DNA of 64,000 nt from Lentinula raphanica (Eukaryota > Basidiomycota > Agaricomycetes > Agaricales > Omphalotaceae). Location of the stretch: the NCBI GenBank assembly GCA_027919835.1, contig JANVFP010000018.1:496001-560000 (forward strand), read 5' to 3'. The number at the start of each line of letters is the position of its first letter. Position 1 is the stretch's first letter. Shown piece after piece: positions 1-11,903 of the stretch. Below the pieces are notes generated by a model. That model did not search any database. It worked only from the letters and a program-made list of their open reading frames with translations, and was not told the DNA's origin. Position numbers and translations under genes: made by a program.

Positions 1-3000
1 TGCAGGCATCCCAACCTTGATGAAACATCATGTCAGTGCAGAGGAATTTGCGTACGCAGCGAGAACGAGTGACATATTGTGAGTTATCTACTCATGCATC
101 GTCTCGCAAAGAAATTGACGTCTTGCGGTGGTAGGGATGAAATACCGGAAATGATTGCTGCTCTCGAACCCCTGAACGCAGGGTTTTGCTTGACCGATTC
201 GAATGACCCACGGCATCAGTACATGTCCAAGCTGAGAAGCAGATTTGGAGAGTTTTTGCACAAAGCCTCTGTCTCTCTTCGTCAACAAGGGGAAGAAAAC
301 ACTGTCGATGCTGTGCACATGCTGGTTCGTATTGTATACGCTGTTATATGCTGCTACCAGACCTTGATCAATTTCATTATCAGTTACGTTCAATTCGAAC
401 GTATATGCTCGAGTATGGGGATAGTAGAGATGGGTATGCAGTTCGATCATTTGGAGAACTCATCTTACTAACTGGATGCAAGGTACTTCGTGAACGAAGA
501 GCAGTATGTATCGACGAAGAATGTATCTCGCCTATATGCCCAACAAAGGTGACTCGGTCAAATATCAAGCCTAGTCCAAAAAAATTGATTGGGAGTTTCC
601 AGAGAATGGCCAAGAGCAGTTTATGTTCGCCGCGCGAGGTAGGAAACACTTCAATGATAGGAACGTTGCATCTTATATTCTGCCAGGTTTTATCATTCAG
701 CTCGTCTAAGATGGAACTCACTCGACCGATTACGGGGACCCCTCGAAGATTCTCTGATTGATGATGTGACGCAATGGTGTATGTGGAACTATGCTAAAGT
801 ACGAATGTACGTCATGTCGCCTCTTCATAAAGCTCAGTACCCACCTCAACCCTATGCAGTTCAAGTCAGTCCCTCCTCGAGAGTATTTGCTCTGTAAGGC
901 TTCAAATCATGGCATCGTATAATGACGCTCATGTTTGAACAGTCCTACGACGGTGTGCGGCGGCGAAGTCTCCCGCTTCTCTATCGCGCTCTGGAGCCCA
1001 ATGTTGAAGATGATGATCGGGCAAAAGGAGCATTGTGGACTTTGAATCTCTCCTCGTTTGGCAAATATGCGATCTCAGGTAAGGCTTATGATGTACCTCC
1101 TTCCACTCTTATTCAAGCTATTGTTAGAGCCTACTCTTGCCACTGAGCTGCTCACCAAGCTCTTGGGTTGTCAGGATAACGAGAAGGTATGTCGAACATT
1201 CCCAAAGATGGTACGAGTTTCAAACGAGCTACCAGACTTCAATACAAAACTGCGTCTCTACTGTTTTCGACACTTGTGCGTAATTATGATCGCAACCGTC
1301 ATTCGCCGTGAAAATTAGACTTCTTGAACAGGTTTGGGATCATTCATTGAACCAAACAATCTCGTTTACGATACCCCCACACCGGCGCTGGAGGAGGTCC
1401 TGAAGTCATTGAAAGCTCGCTTAGAAATGGGAACCGAGGATGAATGTGTCACTGATAAATGCAGAAAGAATCGAATACGGCGCACCCAAATTCAGGACGA
1501 AGCTTCAGAACACACGGTACGCGACACTGCTCTGTTGACCGAAGAAACTAGAGAAATTGACTGTCAATCAGACCCAAATGGTCTTAAACATCGCAAAATC
1601 TTCGAAAACGCATTGGCGCTATGCAATTGTTGCAATGAGATGTCTTCGCACTCTTGTAAGGAGGGATAAGCCTTTGACATCTGCTCAAATGACCTACTTC
1701 CTCGAATCCGTTCATGACAGTCAACCTACCATTGTGAGTTCCTATTCATTTGTCCATGCGTTAGTCTGATGTTTGTAGCGTTATGTACGTGGAGTCAAAG
1801 GTTTACTATCAGGCATAATGCATTAACCTGCGAAAGTAGTACGCACAACGTGCTATTCTAAAGAGCACTCGGACAATCAAGCTACGAACATTCTGCACGA
1901 GTCCCAGTGACTTGTATGAAGGTCGCAATCAAAACCCCCTCAAGAAATCCGTGATAGTGGACGATCCAACTCATGCCTTGACACAGAAGTTCTTGAAGGA
2001 CTATCGATATGCAACTAATGTTAGCCAAGATATGTGCGTATTATGTCATTTCAGTGTATATGTAGACTGACTCAATGCTACCTAGCCTTTATTGTGATAA
2101 GAATCCTCAAGGTTGGATAGCTTGGAGTCGAACTGTGGACCTCTACAAACCACCACATCCTACTGAATCGTCACTTCTACCTTGGGAACCTGCGAGTCAA
2201 GAGGCGGTATCAGCGGCCTCCAAGGTCGCATGCAGTCCAGCGTTTTGGAAGAAGCTCAACAAGTATCTTTCCGAAGAAAACAGAGAAACGTCCATGACGC
2301 AAGATAACGTTTCTTGTATCAAGTCTATTTGTGAGACTATTCAGATTATAGCTGTTTTACAATTCTCATTTCAATCTAGTCCAACTCCTCGAAGATGAGC
2401 CATTACCGGCTGTGAAGCCCATATTGGAAGGATTGCTGAAGGACAAAGATGTGGACAAACAGCGTGCCGCTGCCGAAATAGTTGCAGGGATTATCGGAGG
2501 TGTGTCATGGTGCGATCTATTACAGGCATACTTGTTCACTTCCGTCTAGGCTCAAAGCACTGGGCGCTCGTTAAGCAGAAGAAACTCTGGGAATGGTTCA
2601 AGCCATACTTCAAAGTCATATTCGAACAGAATCTGAAGAGCGATACAGTGGGAATCTGGTCCTCTTTTCTAGAGGTCCGTTGGCAAATTTCTACTCCCAT
2701 CTACGAGGCACTAACAGTCGACGACTCTCAGTACATCTTCTACAATACAGATCCCAGACGAGTTCAGCCTTTGGTGGATTACCTGTTCAATCTCTTCGAG
2801 AATGCGGACCTCAATACAGAACTGTCTTTCGATGCTATCAAGATTTTGTCCCTGTTCAGATCGTGTTATGAAGAGCTTGGATGGAAATCTACAGCATGGT
2901 TGGATGACGCCGTGGACCGCTACTGGAACGAGCTTCATAGTGACCATGATGATGTAAGTCCGAAGCAAGATCGATGCTTTCGAACAGCCTCTGAATTACA

Positions 3001-4576
3001 GTCAGGTTCGATCATATATCGCAGAACTTTTAGCGTTCGCAGACAAGATAAAGGTTCAGTAGTATCGTTGGGACTCTCTAACTAGCATACTGACTGTATG
3101 TTTACAGTGGCAACCGCGACCATCTTTACCAACAGTCGAAGTTCTTGCGAAGGAGTGCAGAGCGTTACCTGTAGACTATGATATTATAGGCATGCGTGGA
3201 AGCTACAATCAGAGCAGGGTGACGGAGCTCGTGCAGAATTTCAAGACCTGGAGAGAGGACAGAGTGTCCGGCGTCCGCGCTTTCCAATCCAAATATGATA
3301 GAGTCGCTATCCTTGTCTGCAGATGGCTCTTCCAAGCGGTTCATGACACGAACGCGATCTGTGTGTTCGACTACGTCCTTCCCTTGATGGTAGGTATTCG
3401 TTCAAAGTTTTCATGTTCTCTGACTGACGTAGACATAATCTTTCAGCCCGAACTTTTCCGCTTCACCGAAGGTCCGTTCATCGCAAACACACCTATGCAC
3501 CGAATTCTGATTTTGCTTCAGTAAACGACAACGACGAATTGGCTAACCGTGCTAACATCCTGCTCGTAAGGATGTGTGGCGTAAGCCCGCCTCGGCCTTT
3601 GGTGTATCCTCTTCTGGACGCCATCTTCGAGACCATCCAATCGTCTCCTGTACGTCTCAAGCTTTTAGACATTGGTTCCAATGTTTACCTTCTTCGCAGT
3701 CGTGGCGAGTACGATTAAAGGCTCTTCCTTTGGTTCAAGGTAATATTACCTCACGAGAACTCCCCCAAATACTCATCTGTCAATACTTAGTGTTCTACTT
3801 CAGACAAATGCCTCTCATCTCAGAAATCAAAGTCGTACAAATGCTTGAGGCCAGTATGCTTTCTACATATAAGAAACATTCGCTTGGCGCTTATCTCGCG
3901 AACAGGTTTTGGGAAAATGTTTGGATGATGAGGTGGTAGAAGTACGGGAAATGGCAGCAACGTGAGTCGATATCGCTTGTGATTCCTCAAGAAACTCATA
4001 TATCTTCTTCAGCACTCTATCGGGGGTACTGCGATTGTCGCCTCGAAGTAGTGTCCTGACATTAAAGGTGCTCTTTCACCACTCTTGTTTCTGACCGAAT
4101 GTTGAATGATATCTGTCCAACAGAACCGTTTCGTCCGTTTGGCGAAGAGCAGTCATATTCCTCCCAAACAAGACCCTACGTACAACAAATGCATCAGACA
4201 ACGGCATGCGGCCATCTTGGGTATCTGCGCTCTTGTGGACAGCTACCCATACACTGTCGAAAAGTGGATGCCAGAGCTTCTAACTAATGTTTTGGCGGAA
4301 CACACATATGATCCAGTCAGTGTGCTTTGCTTCAAATTTGTAAACGAAACTTCAACGTCAAACCTAATTGTAGATACCGATTTCTACCACTGTCCGCAAA
4401 TGTGCACGAAATTTCAAGAAAACGCATCAAGACACTTGGCATGAAGATTCGAAGAAGTTTGATGATCAACAACTCGCTGCTCTTTCGACACTTCTGACCG
4501 GTTCTTCGTACTGTACGTGTACTGAAAGTCTTTTCATGTTATTGCACTCTAACCTGTGGTGAAATCAGATGCATGA
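1..4576 (+). CDS. BLM10: Proteasome activator Blm10/PA200 family protein, copy 1 (5' end outside window)
   Basis: This is the 3' half of a HEAT-repeat proteasome activator that caps the 20S core particle. The coding frame enters in frame 2 (AGIPTLMKHHVSAEEF), with introns about every 150-300 bases. Segments that match copy 2 at 38-46 kb include LTDSNDPRHQ near 200, the HWRYAIVAMRCLRTL block near 1620, RYYAQRAILKS near 1850 and CGVSPPRPLVYPLLDAIFE near 3580. The last intron runs from about 4513 to 4568. Joining TCG TAC T to AT GCA TGA gives S-Y-Y-A-stop, the HbYX-type tail that docks in the 20S alpha-ring pockets and opens the gate. No inactivating stop was seen in the exons I followed, so the gene looks functional. 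The conserved RYYAQRA block is better kept here than in copy 2. Exon borders were assigned by eye. Confidence 0.85.
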
Positions 4577-4863
4577 TCCACACCCATCTATTCCACAACA
4601 TCTCCTCAACATCTCTCGGTAGACAAATCTTTCGTGCGTATCTAGTAATTAATGTGACTCTATAATGTATGGATGTACAACCAATGTATTCGTGTACTTT
4701 GAACCAAGGAGAGGAACAAATGTACCATTTGGATTCGAGGAGACCTGATTTGAGGGGCGGACCCATGCAAGATACTTTATTGTGGGCGCATTATAGCATG
4801 CGGCTCCGAAATTGTACTCATTCAGGGGAACCCACTTTTGTCCTTAACCAGAGCCTTCGCGTC
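4577..4863. other. Intergenic, promoter side of the DUF7770-like gene
   Basis: This stretch lies between the Blm10 stop codon and the preferred start of the next gene. An open frame continues upstream to an ATG at 4669, just after a TATAATG-like sequence, so the downstream protein could begin there instead. Confidence 0.4.
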
Positions 4864-5534
4864 ATGTCAACCTTCGAGTACGTTCCCATCAAGTTCCGAT
4901 TCTGACTGCTGTGTACTCACATCGAGCCAATCGATTGACATAGCTCTAAATCTCTTCCGCCAAACATCTACTTGAATTACAAACTCAAGAAAGACCATTC
5001 TTCCCTCAACAAGAAAATCTCCTCTGTGAATGTTATTGGCCTACCCACCGCTGATGGCAAGAAGTTTCATTTCCACATTGCTCTCCTCGCCGAAGACCAA
5101 ACCTCCGTTCACTGCGACGCGACCCCGGGCTATACGGATCCTGCTCATCTCATGCGCACAAACCTGTTGATAGGATATGAGACGGATACTCTCGCGTCGA
5201 GTACAGATATATTTTGCATGCCTATGATGACTAGCTCGAGTCATACCACAGCAGCAGATATTTGCAAGCAGATCATCGATAGTAGAGTTTATCAATACGA
5301 GTAAGTATTTGAATGCTGGTCTAGAAACAAGGATCTTATATCGACTCGGATAGTTTCGATGAACAAGGAAATGGCTGTCGCCATTGGTGTGCAACCGTTC
5401 TTGAGAAGCTCGCGGAATCAGGGATCGTTCAATCCGATGAGTCTACACTATATCGGGACTGGGAACTTGAGCAATATCGGAAGTTTGGTGATAGGATACC
5501 AATGCCACGAATCTGTGGCACGTTCTACAAATGA
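4864..5534 (+). CDS. DUF7770-like hypothetical protein
   Basis: This is a small three-exon gene. The first exon (MSTF plus a split Asp codon) ends at a GTACGT donor near 4879. The second exon starts at 4944 and the third follows an intron of about 60 bases near 5301. The protein carries VNVIGLPTADGKKFHF, then SVHCDATPGY, and later GNGCRHWCATVLEKL. The GCRHW-type element preceded by a helical TAADICKQIID stretch resembles fungal proteins labelled DUF7770, whose biochemical role I do not know. There are no membrane segments and no signal peptide. An in-frame ATG at 4669 would add 65 residues of low plausibility, so I prefer 4864. The family label rests on remembered motifs and is only moderately sure. 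The gene itself is better supported, because both introns restore the frame. Confidence 0.55.
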
Positions 5535-5727
5535 GCACTGAGAACTTATGCACAGTGACAGTCAATATATCCCACCCATCGTTTACAATGACCGGGGAAA
5601 ATTCCCAAACCTATACCGGATAGAGTTCATCGAAACTCATCTTCTAAATCTACATGTCAATGATCTAAGGAAAGAGGGAGAACAACGATGTGTGAGCGCT
5701 TGAGCGCTCGTCGTGTTAGAAAGGATA

Positions 5728-6676
5728 TCATGTGCGTAAAAGATGGTGCGACGTGAGCATTGCTTGAGCAGATGTCGGGGTCTGCGATGGTGTCAATCCA
5801 TCCTCAAGGTTGAATTCAGCTCGAGGAAGCCCAGGTTCAGTCGTCTCTATACCGTTCGCAGTTCCGCTCCTTGCACCAGCTAGTGGTACCTTGTCGATGG
5901 GCGCGTTGAGACGATTGTCATAGCCAGATTTGACGCGGTTGTTAGACACGGTTTCTCTGTGAAAGTGCGCATAAATCTGAGAAAGTAATTCAAAAACTAC
6001 GAAAGAATACACGCACCGAATTTCTGCGATCAAATCATCTATAGCGTACCAAGCCAACGAGCCATATGCGAGACCCCTCCACCAGCCCATAAGATCGGAT
6101 GGCTCGATGTATGCATGTGCATGTAGATGGTCTGTGACAGGAATCTTGTTATCTTTGAACGGAGGTGTTATGAAGCCGATACGGAAGTTCGAAGGAGTGG
6201 GAGATGAAGGGAAAGATTGTTCGTTGGTTGTTGCCGTAGGTGATCTTGACGACGCGTCGAGGATCGTCAACAACCGTGTCGCGAGGTTCCTGATGTTCAC
6301 TAGGAGAGGAAGGTCCGTTGACGACTGAGGAAGCGGGTTAGCTTTTGACTTTTGACCAAGATGAACACAAGCACACCAAGTCGTAAAGTGAGGGTACATG
6401 AAGGCTATCGTGAGCTCAATGAGTTTGAATCATGAGTGAGAAAATTATCAAAACGACCAACTTGAAAGCAATAATAATATGCCCTTTCGAAGAAACCGGC
6501 TTGGATTTTTCTCGATACGCGGTGAAATCCTGATCTTTCCAGAGCAATTCAGGTTCTGTGGAGTTGCTAGTGGAATTGTTCAAAGCAGGCGCTCGCCAGG
6601 AGTTTGATGGAGTAGGAAGAGCGGAAGCAACAATACCACAGAGAGGACAGCCAGGTTTGGGAGCGAACATCGCCAT
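5728..6676 (-). CDS. HIT (histidine triad) domain protein
   Basis: The HIT superfamily covers nucleotide hydrolases and transferases that act on nucleoside phosphoramidates or dinucleotides. The protein opens with MFAPKPGCPLCGIV, whose CPLC pair is typical of the basidiomycete branch. It continues through SSKGHIIIAFNLHVPSLYDL and DNKIPVTDHLHAHAYIEP. HLHAHAY is the H-x-H-x-H-x-x active-site triad. Three introns split the gene: a GTTGGT donor after IIIAF, one after LYDL, and one after DLIAEI. All three restore the frame. The predicted length is about 230 residues. The start may be 6676 or 6670. The start faces the TRAX start 101 bases away, so the two probably share a promoter. The exact substrate cannot be read from the sequence. 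Confidence 0.85.
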
Positions 6677-6777
6677 GAGAGTAATAAAGCAAGATGGAAA
6701 ATCGAGAACGTCATGAAGGCTATTGAGGAACCAATGGAGTCTCACGGCGCACACTGCCTGTTTTGGGTAGGGAATCA

Positions 6778-7893
6778 ATGTCTCCATCTATCCACGACCA
6801 ATTCGTCCTCTTCAGAGATTCGCTCGACGACTATCATGACCGCAGAGAAAGATTGATCAAAGTAATTCTCTTGATTGGTAGTTGTACAAGTCCTGATTGA
6901 CAAAGCATATAGGCCAGTCGAGATATAACGAATATCTCTAAGAAAACTATATTTCTCCTTCATCGCCTCGCTCTAGAAGCTCAAGATGCACCTGCACGCG
7001 CAAGTGCTGCTAAAGCAGGACTCAACAAGCTGCGTGAAGTACAAAAGATGTATGCCGGCATGAAAGATGAGCTGGTTGGGGACAACTTCTGGCGTTGGTG
7101 AGATCTTCATCGCGCAAGTCATGTATATTCACAGGCAAGGGAATTATGTAGGTTATCAACGCCAAGTGTCCCCTGGTCTTCAGGAGTATATCGAGGCCTT
7201 GAGCTTTGCTCACTACTTGGAACACGGGAACCTAATCTCCTATGACCAGGTGCAAGCGACCTTATGCGGAGCAGATGGGATAGCTGTAGGTGTTCTTTCT
7301 CGCTTTCGTTGTCTTCCCATCGATCTCTGACGTGTTGGGGTAAAGTACTTTCCCCTAACAATATCTGACTATCTACTTGGAATCTCTGACTTGACTGGTA
7401 TGTATCCTTCTGCTTTTCAAACGTCTGATTACGCAACCATGCAACAGGTGAACTCATGAGGTTTGCTATTTCTGGATTCGGGAGCCCCGGTGGGCGTTCA
7501 AGAGCTTTAGAGACATGTTATCTCGTTAGAAACTGTAAATCAGGTAAGAAGATTCGTCTTTTAGCCAGAGACATCATCGTCAACGTCTGTTGGTTGTAGA
7601 CTTTGAAAGGTTCACCCCTCACGTATGGGATCTTCATAAAAAGCAAGCTGTAACCGCACAATCGTTGTCCAAAATCGAAGATGGTGCGCATACATGCTAT
7701 ATTTCCTGCCCTCCAACTCAATTTCTTCACAGCCGTATACACAGCCGTCGTCCGGACGTCAGAATTCGATCTACCCCCGGAAATGCTGGATGACCTAGTC
7801 AACGAAACCGTGTTCACCTACAACCGCGAGGGCAAGAACTTCGAGCGAGGAAATGACGACAGTGAAGATTTCAGTCACTCCTACTACCATTGA
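6778..7893 (+). CDS. TSNAX: Translin-associated factor X (TRAX)
   Basis: TRAX pairs with translin to form C3PO, an RNA-binding endoribonuclease that works in small-RNA and tRNA-fragment processing. Seven exons join without frame breaks into about 270 residues. The N-terminal ASRDITNISKKTIFLLHR and the central QVSPGLQEYIEALSF are family hallmarks. They are followed by TGELMRFAISGFGSPGG, DFERFTPHVWDLHKKQ and TAVVRTSEFDLPPEMLDD. The ATG at 6778 starts MSPSIHDQFVLFRDSLDD, the usual amphipathic beginning. Introns are 40-70 bases. The gene is divergent from the HIT gene with 101 bases between start codons. No translin gene is in this window. Confidence 0.9.
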
Positions 7894-8106
7894 TAAGGCC
7901 CACTTACACCTGAAAATATCAAGTAGTGTATGATCTTGGACTTCACATATCGATGTTAGGGTACAATCTATGACCACAGTATATTTCTGTACTTTACAGT
8001 TACAGTACAAACAACAACACAAGCTCTATCTACAACTGTCTATACAACAACCAAAGCATACAGGTTTTACAAGAAACACAACATGAAATGAGGTAGTTGA
8101 GATACA

Positions 8107-10326
8107 TCATTTTGAGAGTGTGCTGGATGTGAGTTTCACACTCATCCGGCCATTTTTGTTCCAGTCATCACCGAGATAGACCAAATCCTTCCTAAGCCAC
8201 TGCACATGATCCAATGACATGCTTTGGCCGTTGATTTCAATGACAACTTTGTCAGAGAGAGTTTCTTCTGTCAACAAGCCGCTATCGTCACGAAGGACTA
8301 GACCACACTGTCCTGGTTTTACCTCGAGCAAATCGAGATCCATAGAAGGAAGAGCAGGAATAGCCTTCGCAGTCGGCGGAATGGGACTAGCAACATACGC
8401 AGGAGACGGCACTGGAGCTCGAATCAAAGGTTCAGCTGCATCTGGCAAAACAGGTGAAGGTGGAATCACTCGTGATAACAGTGGAGTACGTTCATTGACC
8501 CCAGCATCACCTGTGTCAGATCCAGAGCGAGCTGGAGACGATAGACCAGAATTGTCACGTTCCTCTGGATGTTCGTCACTGATTCCCTCAGCAGTGCCAC
8601 TGGGAGCCGATCCTCCGAAAACCTTTTGGAACATCAACGAAAACCAAAGCGTCAATACGAAATAGATATTCCTCATAAACGCCATCATGATGTTCTCCCT
8701 GTTCTCCCGATAAGCTTCTATGAGGAGCGAGGGAGATGATTGGCGGGTAAGCAACGAGCCATGATCACGTTCAACGATCGGGGGACGAAGGGTATGCAAC
8801 GAGTTGAACTCCGAGATTGATGTATCCTCCTGGGTATCATGAGACGCTGAGGGACTGCCAAGGTCTGCATCTTGTTCACCCAGTTCCGAGATCGATGTAG
8901 TCGAGTGATTGTATGAGGGTGACGTCAAATGAGCAATAGGATGCAAATGAGGAGACGGAGGCGGAGTTGGGAGAATTGCATCTTCAGCTGATACAGCAGC
9001 AGTATCTTCTTCTAGTGTGACCGAATGGGGACTCAAAACACTAAAAGACAGCGAATTCTTGGGAGCCAGTGGACCTGAGCCCTGAATTTGAGAATTGGTC
9101 GACGAAATGGAGTAAAGCGGAGTGAGAATGAAATGACCCCCAAAAGGTGGGACAGAGAATTGGACAGGTTCAGACACAGACACCGGGCTGACACTGACAG
9201 GGCTCTTCACGAAATGAACGCTCGGTCGAGGTTGATTGGAGAAGATGGTGAACTCTGCCGTTTCGGCGGCTAAGATGTTGGCAAAAGAAGCAGTTGGAAT
9301 GATGGCCTGGGATGGAACGCCGGAAGGAATAAGAGGGACAAGGATGACCTGTACAAATACAGATGGGGTGGGGGAAGTCGAAGCCAGAGCAGCATAATCA
9401 CCGAAGATACCGAGGAGCCGGCAGGAGATGGAGGCGTTGTGAGCAAAGATTCTGTTGAAAAACAAGTCTGCAGATTGGGAAGGATCAAAGGTATGCAAAA
9501 GCAAAGACCCTGATCCTGAAACCTGTATTTTTCCTGAGGCGCTCACCGAGATAGAGAGAGCAGATGATGCACTTAGTGTGATGGTTTTAGGGCAGTACGA
9601 TCTCGCGTAGGATCGGAAACGGGGCACGAGAATGGCCATAGAAACATTTGCTGCGGGACCTATATACAAGCTTTTCGAAGAGATGAAAGTTAGAATTAAG
9701 ATAGATATCGTGGCCAAAAAAGCAGAGAAAACATGCCTATCTTTTCCAAAGGCCCATATAGACCAATCCTTTGGGTGGGTCAGTTCTGCAATTAGAAGGT
9801 CTTCAACTTGCTTTCCATGGGTATTCCAGACAAAAGGCGCGATGTTCTCCACCAATCCCTCCTCGAACACGATACCAGATGTGTTTTTCGGGCTAGGATG
9901 GAGATGAACCATTCCATTTCGGCCAAATTGACCAAGCCATTTGATTTCTCCGGAGGAATAGATGAGCCGGTAAGTGAACGAGAGATAGGTATCGATTCCA
10001 GAAAACGGGACAGAGCATACGACAGAAAGAACATTCTGTGTTCGCTCACTGATATTGTCCAAATCGACAAGAGAGACCTGAGATTCACTGGACGAAACGT
10101 TGCCGACCTCGCTGAGATCTATCTCGCCCCATTCTCCTTGGTTCCTTCCACCAAATGGAATATCAGACCATAGCTGTACCTTCATCGCATTCTGTTTGAA
10201 CTGCTGGAAATCGTCATCTCCAAGGACGGCAGAGAAGCGGAGTTGAACAGTAGAGTCGCTCGTGTGCCATTCTGGCAAGGCGACACGAACGACTTCGTCT
10301 ATGGCTGGGATGAATGAGATGGTCAT
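8107..10326 (-). CDS. Uncharacterised membrane-anchored protein, single exon
   Basis: I do not recognise this protein. It is one uninterrupted frame of about 740 residues, which is unusual beside its intron-rich neighbours. The first 200 residues look globular, with SFTYRLIYSSGEIKWLGQFG and ending near FVWNTHGKQVEDLL. A hydrophobic segment follows (FSAFLATISILILTFISS). Next comes a beta-rich region, then a Ser/Pro/Thr-rich acidic region. A second hydrophobic stretch (IYFVLTLWFSLMFQKVF) is followed by a Pro-rich C-terminus. The two hydrophobic segments suggest a membrane protein with a large middle domain between them. I chose the ATG at 10326 (MTISFIPAIDEVVRVALPEW). An upstream in-frame ATG at 10395 is possible but precedes a less protein-like stretch. 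Confidence 0.7.
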   Translation of the reverse strand: MTISFIPAIDEVVRVALPEWHTSDSTVQLRFSAVLGDDDFQQFKQNAMKVQLWSDIPFGGRNQGEWGEIDLSEVGNVSSSESQVSLVDLDNISERTQNVLSVVCSVPFSGIDTYLSFTYRLIYSSGEIKWLGQFGRNGMVHLHPSPKNTSGIVFEEGLVENIAPFVWNTHGKQVEDLLIAELTHPKDWSIWAFGKDRHVFSAFLATISILILTFISSKSLYIGPAANVSMAILVPRFRSYARSYCPKTITLSASSALSISVSASGKIQVSGSGSLLLHTFDPSQSADLFFNRIFAHNASISCRLLGIFGDYAALASTSPTPSVFVQVILVPLIPSGVPSQAIIPTASFANILAAETAEFTIFSNQPRPSVHFVKSPVSVSPVSVSEPVQFSVPPFGGHFILTPLYSISSTNSQIQGSGPLAPKNSLSFSVLSPHSVTLEEDTAAVSAEDAILPTPPPSPHLHPIAHLTSPSYNHSTTSISELGEQDADLGSPSASHDTQEDTSISEFNSLHTLRPPIVERDHGSLLTRQSSPSLLIEAYRENRENIMMAFMRNIYFVLTLWFSLMFQKVFGGSAPSGTAEGISDEHPEERDNSGLSSPARSGSDTGDAGVNERTPLLSRVIPPSPVLPDAAEPLIRAPVPSPAYVASPIPPTAKAIPALPSMDLDLLEVKPGQCGLVLRDDSGLLTEETLSDKVVIEINGQSMSLDHVQWLRKDLVYLGDDWNKNGRMSVKLTSSTLSK

Positions 10327-10505
10327 GGCCCTCGTGGAGGTCAAGAGACAACTGAGGTAAATATCTAGGCTGTAACCACCCTGGGTAGATTGCACCGCTG
10401 AGGCCTCGACGCCGTACTGACTGAAGGAGCAGGTTTTGACGTCACGATCTATTACTACATACCGGGTAGTCTTATCTCATTATACTATACATACAAACAA
10501 TACCA

Positions 10506-11903
10506 TCAGTAAATGAGTTCGTTCATGAATGCCAGTTGGCCAACGAGGTTGTCCACTCGAGGCCGTATTGTGATTGGCGGTACTTTCTTCGATCGCTCAG
10601 CGCGTCGTTCACAATCCTTCTTCCATTTACTGAACGGAATGATATGAGTAACAGAGTTGCATGCAGACCACCTGTATGAAGGGATGAAATGATGCAACAC
10701 TCACTCCTTCCTCATCTGCCATTCTAGAAAACTAGAGCCACCTGGTTTCCAATCTTCATCTCCAAGCATCGCACGAACTTGTATATGTTTATTCACAAAG
10801 TTGTCAGCAGTTATATTAGGTATCAGAGGAGTAAGGGCGTGGCATTTGGCACGGCATATAGGGCATGTGTTTCGATGCTGGGAGGATTGCGATATAAGAG
10901 AAGGTTCACAGAGTTATGATTAGAACTCGACTAACCTTCTCCACGATCCATTGGTAGCCGCAGGACCCACAGAGTGTGTGACCACAGCCATTCACCAGAT
11001 GTGCCGCAACTCTGATAGAGAGGAATGACAATGACCGTGAATGGAAAGTCCAGGCCTCTTCGCAGAAGGAAGCCAAAGCTAAACTTACAATATATCGCAG
11101 CATCTATAGAACATGAGAGATTTTTTGAGTTATAAGCATCCATTCATCAATCAGGTTAGAGAGCATGCGTTACATTGGACAATTGATTTCATCGTCGTAC
11201 TCGTTTAGCAGCTCCGTCCAATCGCCCTTGAAAATTCCTTTGGATTTCTTTAAGGGGTTCGTTGAATCCTCGTTGTGGTCTTCAGGACGGGGCCGCTTTA
11301 ACGAAGGTGAACATATGTTATGAACGTTGCAAGGTAGAGCTTCCGGTGTACAACTAGGTTCAGAAGGTACTGTGGATGCTGCGCGAAAGGTTGTAAAAAC
11401 AGCAGCAATTGAGAAAGATGGTTTAGAACAGGGTCTTACCTGTACTGGGAGGCACGGTCAGAGTTGGGCGATTGATAAGTTGATTCTCTACTTCGTTTAG
11501 CCGTTCAAGGAATGCATCGTCGAGGTCGTCCGTTTCATCGGAAAAGTAGCCATTGCTGGGAGTATCTATCCTTCTAGGTTCAAGAACAGAGTCGAGACGC
11601 AGTGTGGAAGAGCCCTGCACAAATTCGGGTACTGTTTAAACAGACAAACTTAGTACAAGAGCAGGAACCCGATACGTATATGCACATACCTGTGATCGTT
11701 ATTTGAGGTTCTGCGATATCATTTCCTTCTGGTTCTCTGGGGAGGTGAGAGATTGCGGGAGCATGTTCCCCGTGCAAATCGATAGATCGTTGAGTGGTTG
11801 GATTCTGAGTCTGTATTGAATTCCATTCATCGTCTCCAATAGCGCCAAAGTCAAGATCATCTGGCAGTTGATCATATTCATCTTCTGAGGCTTGACTCGC
11901 CAT
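10506..11903 (-). CDS. RING-finger E3 ubiquitin ligase candidate
   Basis: Seven exons are joined by in-frame introns. The first part is acidic and low in complexity (MASQASEDEYDQLPDDLDFG). The RING is assembled across three exons as CPICCDIL, then NGCGHTLCGSC, then NTCPICRAKC. This is the C3HC4 ligand order C-x2-C ... C-x-H-x2-C-x2-C ... C-x2-C. The tail includes NKHIQVRAMLGDEDW and a basic WKKDCERRAERSKK segment. RING proteins bind E2 enzymes and promote ubiquitin transfer; the substrate here is unknown. I chose the ATG at 11903, but the frame stays open to an ATG at 11975. No other domain was seen, so a DNA-repair or splicing role cannot be argued. Confidence 0.75.
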
